A stretch of DNA of 64,000 bases from Yamagishiella unicocca (taxonomy: Eukaryota; Chlorophyta; Chlorophyceae; Chlamydomonadales; Volvocaceae), in NCBI GenBank assembly GCA_003116995.1, contig BDSL01000032.1:857472-921471 (forward strand), given 5' to 3'. The number at the start of each line of letters is the position of its first letter. Within the stretch, counting starts at the first letter, position 1. Positions 58,301 to 64,000 of this stretch are shown in pieces. Made by a program: the position numbers and the translations under genes. Under the pieces are notes generated by a model. That model worked only from the letters and a program-made list of their open reading frames with translations. It ran no database searches and was not told the DNA's origin.

Positions 58301-59524
58301 CCGGCCCGCGGCCCCCTCAGGTGCTCACCAGCGCGCGGGGGGTTGTGGAGGTGGTGCCGCAGGCCTTCAACGACGCCCGCATCGCCGACGCACACAGCTT
58401 GTACGAGCTGGACCGCAAGGCGTACAGCTTCTTCCGGTGAGTAGGGGGGGTGGAGAGGGAGGGGGCGGAGGAGGCGGTGTGCCAGGCGCTTGGGTTGGAC
58501 TGGAATGTTGGTTTTGGTGGAGGTCCCCGCAGGGGCGACAAGGGCAGGGCCGACAAGGGCAGGGGCGACAGGGGCAGGGGCGACAGGGGCAAGGGCGACA
58601 AGGGCAGGGGCGAAAGGGGCAGGGGCGACAAGGGCAGGGGCGACAAGGGCAGGGGCGACAAGGGCAGGGCCGACAAGGGCAGGGGCGACAGGGGCAGGGG
58701 CGACAAGGGCAGGGGCGACAAGGGCAGGGGCGAAGGCAGGAGCGCACCCGGGTTGTGGGACCGGGGGCCGCCTCTCTTGCCGGGCTGCAACTAGGATTGC
58801 CAGCTGCTGTACCGGTATTGGGGGGCCTTGATAAGTCCCTCCAGTTCCAAGCGCCCCGGAAGGGAAAGGTGCGAGCAGGGGAGGTGGGGCCAAGGGAGGT
58901 GGGGCCAGGGGAGGTGCGAGCATCGTTGTGTGTTGTTGACTCCATGCTTGCCCACGCTGCCCTTCTCCCTCCTTACCCTCCTGGCCCCCCCCTCCGCCCC
59001 CGCAGGCGCAAGGGCCCCTTCGACCCGGACTTCCTGCAGCTGCTGTCGCACGTCATCCTGGGGACCATACTGTCGAAGGTGCGGCAGGAGGGGAGGGCAG
59101 GAGACGAAGCCCGTGGGTCGTTTCTTCCCTGCGCTTCCTATGTCGTGTAACCGGGTCTTCTTGCCATCCCCACCGCCCCAATGCCCTTGGTTGGTCGGTC
59201 ATGGATTCGCGGATTGTCTTTCACCCCCCAAATGCGTCCCCCCGCTCCAGCCTGCGCTGCCCGCCCCCTGCGCTTGCCGAACCCGCCCACTCACCCACCC
59301 GCCCACTGAGGCCCCCCCCCACCCGCCCGGCTCTCCCCTGCGCGCAGATCGTGCCGTTCCTGTACGGCCCCAAGCCCGCGCTGCTGCGCCTGGGCAGCAG
59401 CATCCCCTACTCCCAGATCACGGCCGCTGTGGAGCGAGACGCCAAGCTGGCAGTCCGGCTGGGGGTGGTGCTGCTGCTGGCGGCCATTGCCGTGCTGGTC
59501 GGCAAGCTGCTCAAGCTATTTTGA
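52303..59524 (+). CDS. Kynurenine-3-monooxygenase-like FAD-dependent hydroxylase
   Basis: A flavin monooxygenase of the KMO/UbiH group, using NAD(P)H and O2; kynurenine is the likeliest substrate by resemblance but is not proven. Exons 52303-52523, 53202-53343, 53630-53728, 54242-54313, 54714-54863, 55622-55820, 56282-56401, 57223-57482, 58321-58436, 59006-59078 and 59348-59524 give 542 residues. Rossmann GAGPAG is about 101-106, the NAD(P)H/FAD motif YDLLVGTDG about 246-254, and GDAAHA about 395-400 with FGQG about 405-408, the KMO-type second FAD motif. The last 25 residues are hydrophobic (LGVVLLLAAIAVLVGKLL), like the C-terminal anchor of KMO. The first 70 residues are basic and Ser/Pro-rich, possibly a targeting peptide. 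Introns hold five minisatellites and several dispersed repeats. Confidence 0.88.
53441..53535 (+). repeat. 14-bp tandem repeat (KMO-like intron 2)
   Basis: About six units of GACCACGAGAGTCA, decaying at the end. Confidence 0.95.
54080..54137 (+). repeat. Repeat family 4, copy b (KMO-like intron)
   Basis: CCTAATCGGTTTAACTTTTC, then GTGCCGACCCACGGGTTTCC, preceded by CCAGCATGCGAT like the end of family 2. Confidence 0.65.
54975..55500 (+). repeat. (CACCAA)n-type microsatellite, about 520 bp
   Basis: CACCAA/CACAAA/CACCAC trinucleotide-based repeats fill most of KMO-like intron 5. Almost no G is present on the sense strand. All three frames on that strand are open by composition, not by coding. 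Confidence 0.95.
55820..55965 (+). repeat. 27-bp purine-rich tandem repeat (KMO-like intron 6)
   Basis: About five units built on GGGGGACGGAGGGAGAGGG, just after the exon 6 donor. Confidence 0.9.
56540..56815 (+). repeat. 18-bp tandem repeat (KMO-like intron 7)
   Basis: About fifteen units of GTGTACACAAGTGAAGGG, with acac/acgc/gcac variants. Confidence 0.95.
57117..57166 (+). repeat. Repeat family 4, copy c (KMO-like intron 7)
   Basis: GGTCCTACTTTTCAGTGCCG, then ACCCACGGGTTCC. Confidence 0.6.
57500..57660 (+). repeat. Composite of repeat families 2, 3 and reversed 1 (KMO-like intron 8)
   Basis: A family 2 copy (57500-57550) is followed directly by a truncated family 3 copy (57560-57600) and a reversed family 1 copy (57600-57660, AAGGACCGTTTACTCGACG, then TAGTTGGCGCATAGG). 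Confidence 0.7.
58530..58740 (+). repeat. 15-bp tandem repeat (KMO-like intron 9)
   Basis: About fourteen units of GGCGACAAGGGCAGG or GGCGACAGGGGCAGG. Confidence 0.95.
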
Positions 59525-62057
59525 GGGGTGCACGGGAGGCGGCTCGGGGGCCGCACAACTAGGCTGGGGAGGAGGGCGGGTGGCGAAAGGGGGGGGGTGC
59601 CGAAGGGCGACCCCGCAAACGACTTTTGCCGCATACGGTGCTGTTGGTTTTACTACGTCGGCGACGACGTACCACAGAGGCACGAGTGCGTTTCGGTGAT
59701 GTTTTTTCCGGAGAGCTGCGGCAAAATACGGTCGAGTAGGGTAGGTGGGGTGCTTGAGGTCGACGAGAGAAGAATATGAAGACGGCTGTGCCTGGTGGGA
59801 CCTGGAGGCGCGGACACGTGGCTCCTTTGAAACGGGGGCCGCGAGGACCAACGGACGAAGGCAGAGGCAGATCAGGCGTGTTTTGCGGTGTGGCAGGTGG
59901 GAGGCAGCTGGCACACCTCGCGGCCGATGTGCGTCGGGTCGCGGCTGCCCGCTGCGTTTTTGTGTGTGTGTGCTGTTGTTGGCGCTTTGAGAGCAGCAGC
60001 GGTGTGTCGAGGTCCGCCGCTAAGCCGCCAGGACTTCACTCAGCCGTGGGGTGATTCGGGAGCTCCAGGGAGGCGCCGCGGAGGCCATCTCGGGAGCGCG
60101 CATGGCGAGAGAGAGGAGGGACAAGCTCGGAGCGTTTTTCAGGGGCCGCCCGGGTGGGAGTGTTGCCGCGCACCCTAGCGGCAGCCAGCTCGTGGTGCGC
60201 TGGGTGTCGCTGGCAGCACCAAAGTGATGAAGGGGCAAACTGATCCACACACGGCTGCCGCGCACCGTACCGTACCGTACCCCACCCTACTAGCCTTGTG
60301 ATAGCGGGCTGCGTACGACACCACTTACGTGTCAAGGTGCGGTACAGTACTCGCCTGCTGGTGAACGCAGGAAAGAGGGGGCGAGGATCGCATGTGTGGG
60401 CCATTTTGAAACACGGCTCGGCTTTTTTTCGTGCCAGCCCCCAGCCGCTGCCCCGCTTACGGTGCCTTCCAGTAGGGAAAGGGAGGTGCTTTTCCTCGAG
60501 GGGCGGCCGTTTTCCTTCGGAGGGTTGGTCAGCTATGCATCGAGCTGTTGCGTGCATGTCGGCTGCTAGCTGGCTGGCTGGCTGGCTGGCTAGGACTCTT
60601 AATTCGGCGCGCGAGAGGCTTAAGGTAATTCGCGGTGGAGCTGGCGCCGGCGCAGTGTTGGTGCTGCTGGCGCCCGCCAGCAGCACCAGAGGCTCCGAGA
60701 CCAACCTACCGGTGGTAGTGCGCGTGTAGCCGGTAGGATCGGATGCGGGGCGGTGCGCTGAGACACCAGTCATACAGTCGGTACATACAGTCAGTGGTCA
60801 CAGGACCGGCGGCCGCAAAGACACTGATGCTTACATTGGGTGCCGGCTCCCGACACTGGGCCTGCGCTGCGGTTGCAGCCGTACATGAAATGATGAAAAA
60901 GGCAGCATGGAACGGCGACCCGGGGTGTCTGGATTGGTCGGTCACATGTGCGTGTGCCAGCATGCGTTAGGATCCCATGCACACTACTGCGCACTACTAC
61001 GCACGTAGTCGTGCCGGAGCTCCTCCAACAGCCCACTCATGACCGCTGCGTCGGACGCCCACCCTCCACCCGCTGTGTTCATCAAAACTTTCAAAAGGGG
61101 AACCCCCGACGCTGTCGTCGGGCACGCACTGCCGTTCATCGGCGGCGAATCGCTGTAGCCTACCACGGAACTTTGAGCGACCACCATCTCGGCTGTATGG
61201 GGCAGTTGATTGCGATGTATGGGGCAGTTGACTGTATGGGGCAGTTGATTGCGACCCCAACTAACTCCTCTTCGTGCAAACTGGTGCAAACCATCGCGTG
61301 AGTCGTGTAAATGTGACAATGCCGGACGGGGACAAGCGGCGCATGCAACAAGCTCAAGCTCTAAGGTTCGAGCCAGTCTGTAAAGCGCACACCACGTGTT
61401 CATTCTCACCAGGCCCAGCCGACTGCACCAGATGACGTGCACTCCGGCAAGCACCGACCAGAAACGTACAGCCCGTCCCTCAGCTGTCACGCCCCACAGC
61501 AATTATGAGCTTCTGACCAGTCGCAGACACCAGCGGTAACGCCGCAAGCTCACGTTGCTGTCTCTGTTGCTGTGGCGGCTGTCGTTGTCTTTGTCGTTCC
61601 TGTCGTCGGCACTTGCCTGGCATTACAAGAGGCAGCCGATCGGCTACCAGCAACGCCAACGCCCGCCCGGAAGGGCTCGCCCCCCTGGGGCACCCTTGAT
61701 CATACAGGTATGTACCTCACCTCCACCTAACCGCCCCTACCAATCCCACCACAAAAGGTGTTTACATGCAAACATGGCAAGAACATGCATGAATCCAGAC
61801 GCCCTGCGCACGCCATCTAAAACAAAATAAAACGATATAGAGGCTCGACCGGAGAGGAAGCCACCACAAGGCACCTTGAGCGCTGACCCAACGCCGACGG
61901 AACGAGGAAGGTCACAGCCAGAGAGGAAGAGAAGGCAGCCAGGCAGGCGCAAGACTCGGCCACGCAATCACTGCGCGGAATGAAAAAGAGACGCGGCGGC
62001 CCCGCTGCTGCTGCTGCTGCCTCGCAGCCGCCGCGGACGCCCGGCACGGGAATGCCG
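59525..62057. other. Convergent spacer between the KMO-like and TARBP1-like genes
   Basis: No supported coding exon. It contains a GGCT repeat near 60570-60592, a triple GTATGGGGCAGTTGA repeat at 61195-61250, and a CTGTCGTTG-type pyrimidine run near 61555-61610. The TARBP1-like poly(A) signal is near its right end. Confidence 0.45.
61762..61766 (-). terminator. TGTAA polyadenylation signal for the TARBP1-like gene
   Basis: TTACA on the plus strand, about 290 bases past the minus-strand stop. Confidence 0.5.
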
Positions 62058-64000
62058 TCACGACTGCATCTGCCGTACGTATTCGTACATCGCTATGGCG
62101 CCGCTGACGTGCACGTTGAGTGAGCGGATGACGCCGCGCTGGGGGATCTCCAGGGTGGCGTCCAGCAGCGACAGCACCTGGCGGCGGTTGCGGGTCGGTT
62201 GGGGTCGGTTGGGGTCGGTTGGGGTTGGTTGCTGCGGTTGGGGTCGGTTGAGGTCGGTTGGGGTCGGTTGGGGTCGGTTGGTGTGCGGTTGATGATCGGC
62301 CGGGAAGCGCCCCCGCCTCGCCCCGTGGGCCTACCTCAGGCGGTATGCCCTCCTTCTCGCGCCCCAGCACCAGCACCACTCGTGGCGGCCAGCGGTAGTC
62401 CGGCAGCCGCACGCTCTCAGCGGTCTGCTCCAGACCCACGAGCGTGTAGCTGCGGGCAGGCGGGAAGAGGAGGAGCGGGGGGGCAGCAGGGCCGGGAGGC
62501 GGCGCGTGGTAGGTCAGGAGGTGGGGCTCTCAGCTGCGCAAGTAACGTTGGAGGCAGTGCACCCCCCTGGTTGCATGCCACCATGTCATCATGTCGCATG
62601 CCGAACAGAGCTAGCAGCGACATGCGCTTACTGTAGTACTGGTGGTGCGTGACTGCGCGGCTGCTGTTGTCGACCAGCTAGCCAGCTACTTCGCCCCTCC
62701 GTTCCCGGCACCCCCTGGATCAGGCCCCTCGCCCCGATACGCCCGCCGGCACCTGCCCCTCCCATGCACCGCCCCCGCCGCCTACCCCTCCGCGACCTTC
62801 CGCTCCAGCCACGCCAGCAGTGCGGCCGGCTTGACCTCCTCCATCGGCAACCACCTGCAGGGGGGGGGCAGCAGGGGGGGGGGGCAGGAGGAAGAGGTGG
62901 AGGAAGGAGGATCGGGAGGCGGAGGGCAGCCCCCTAGCCCCCTAGCCGCCAGGATGCCCACGTGCACTCTTTCAGAGCCATCCGTACAACATACCCTCCA
63001 ACGTACGGCAACCTTTCCCCGCACGGAGCCCGGCCCCCGCCTTCACATACACCACTACCCCTCCCTCCGCGCGCGTCTTCCTCGAAACCCTCCGCGCGCG
63101 TCCCGGTGTCCGAAGGCTATGCAGCCACTACATTTCCCCAGTCGAGTTACCGGTCCTTTTGTTGTTACCCCCCCCCCGCTCCTCGCCCCCCGCGCACTCA
63201 CTGCTCTGCCGTGACGCTGACGGATGTGAACATGGGGTCCCGCGTCGCCGCCAGGTCCGCCAGCACCATACGTCCCGCCCCCAGCACCTCACACGTCCTG
63301 GCCAGTCCCGCCAGGTTGGGCAGCTTGTCGATGAGGGAGGCCACCAGCAGCACATCGTGGCGGAGCTGGCGGGAGCCGCAAGAGGCCCTGAGGGGGCGGA
63401 GGGTGTTGAGGGGTTGAGGGTGTTGAGGGTGTTGAGGGGGGCGGAGGATGTTGAGGGTGTTGAGGGGTGGAGGGTGTTGAGGGGGGTGGAGGGTGTTGAG
63501 GGGGGTGGAGGGTGTTGAGGGGGGCGGAGGATGTTGAGGGTGTTGAGGGTGTTGAGGGGGGCGGAGGGGGTTGAGGGGTTGAGGGTGTTGAGGGTGTTGA
63601 GGGGGGCGGAGGATGTTGAGGGTGTTGAGGGGGGTGGAGGGTGTTGAGGGGGGTGGAGGGTGTTGAGGGGTGGAGGGTGTTGAGGGGGGCGGAGGGTGTT
63701 GAGGGTGTTGAGGGTGTTGAGGGTGTTGAGGGGGGCGGAGGGGGTTGAGGGGTTGAGGGTGTTGAGGGTGTTGAGGGGGGCGGAGGATGTTGAGGGTGTT
63801 GAGGGGGTGGAGGGTGTTGAGGGGGGTGGAGGGTGTTGAGGGGGGTGGAGGGTGTTGAGGGGGTGGAGGGTGTTGAGGGGGGCGGAGGGTGTTGAGGGTG
63901 TTGAGGGTGTTGAGGGGGGTGGAGGGTGTTGAGGGGGGCGGAGGGTGTTGAGGGTGTTGAGGGTGTTGAGGGGGTGGAGGGTGTTGAGGGGGGGCGGAGG
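62058..64000 (-). CDS. TARBP1/Trm3-type SPOUT tRNA (guanosine-2'-O)-methyltransferase, C-terminal part
   Basis: Relatives 2'-O-methylate G18 in the tRNA D-loop using S-adenosylmethionine. Four exons are visible: 63387-63202, 62854-62786, 62449-62335 and 62177-62058, about 163 codons, matching the catalytic domain. In order: [20 protein letters not shown] with the conserved Asn and Arg, [46 protein letters not shown], and [20 protein letters not shown], where the trefoil knot binds cofactor. The protein ends YVRQMQS. The upstream part, normally very long in this family, lies past the right edge; the first visible exon starts in mid-codon. An intron minisatellite fills the last 600 bp. Confidence 0.93.
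62193..62284 (+). repeat. 10-bp tandem repeat (TARBP1-like intron)
   Basis: GGTCGGTTGG units, about nine, one interrupted by GTTGCTGC. Confidence 0.95.
63104..63166 (+). repeat. Repeat family 1, copy h (TARBP1-like intron)
   Basis: GTGTCCGAAGGCTATGCAGC, then CCAGTCGAGTTACCGGTCCT and TTGTTGTTACCCCC. Confidence 0.65.
63398..64000 (+). repeat. Minisatellite of TGTTGAGGG/GGCGGAGGG units, runs off the window
   Basis: At least 600 bp built of GGGTGTTGAG, GGGGGGCGGAGG and GGGGTGGAGG blocks arranged in higher-order units of about 110-200 bp. It lies in an intron of the TARBP1-like gene. Confidence 0.95.

Overview
This window is nuclear DNA of a green alga, most likely a volvocalean chlorophyte (Chlamydomonas/Volvox relatives); the species cannot be fixed from sequence alone. 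It is GC-rich. Genes are split by many short introns with GT-AG ends that keep reading phase exactly when joined. TGTAA polyadenylation signals follow several genes. Gly/Ala/Gln-rich low complexity is common. The proteins (chloroplast ISE2-type helicase, plastid CRT-like transporter, EGF-exostosin glycosyltransferase, cytosolic RPL11) fit the plant/algal lineage. I saw no rRNA, tRNA, CRISPR or autonomous transposon gene.

Layout from left to right: (1) the end of a Gly/Ser-rich gene of doubtful identity (1-419, +) and a 2-kb spacer with a long inverted repeat; (2) SAL1-type 3'(2'),5'-bisphosphate nucleotidase (2374-5275, -), divergent from a chloroquine-resistance-transporter-like plastid transporter (5533-9334, +); (3) an EGF-like plus exostosin (GT47) protein (11737-17243, +) with an 11-nt micro-exon and two large intronic minisatellites; (4) a 19-exon ISE2-type DExH helicase (19401-31366, -); (5) mitochondrial inner-membrane protease subunit 2 (31873-34294, -), divergent from a BART/ARL2BP-domain protein (34769-35859, +); (6) cytosolic ribosomal protein L11/uL5 (37732-40449, +); (7) a GAF-like region followed by a polytopic membrane region (40707-45854, -), one gene or two, divergent from a 1130-residue coiled-coil/low-complexity protein (46219-51137, +); (8) a kynurenine-3-monooxygenase-like FAD enzyme (52303-59524, +); (9) the C-terminal half of a TARBP1/Trm3-type SPOUT tRNA 2'-O-ribose methyltransferase (62058 to beyond 64000, -).

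Most are housekeeping or organelle genes and do not form one pathway. Three start-to-start pairs (SAL1/CRT-like, IMP2/BART, GAF/coiled-coil) share short spacers. SAL1 and the CRT-like transporter could be linked functionally through plastid sulfur and redox metabolism.

The most unusual feature is in the introns. Several families of short dispersed repeats (about 50-150 bp, both orientations) recur in introns of unrelated genes (ISE2, GAF, coiled-coil, KMO-like, TARBP1), and those introns also hold many minisatellites. An introner-like or MITE-like population is the simplest reading. A near-perfect AT-rich hairpin in an ISE2 intron is a separate candidate small-RNA precursor or foldback element.
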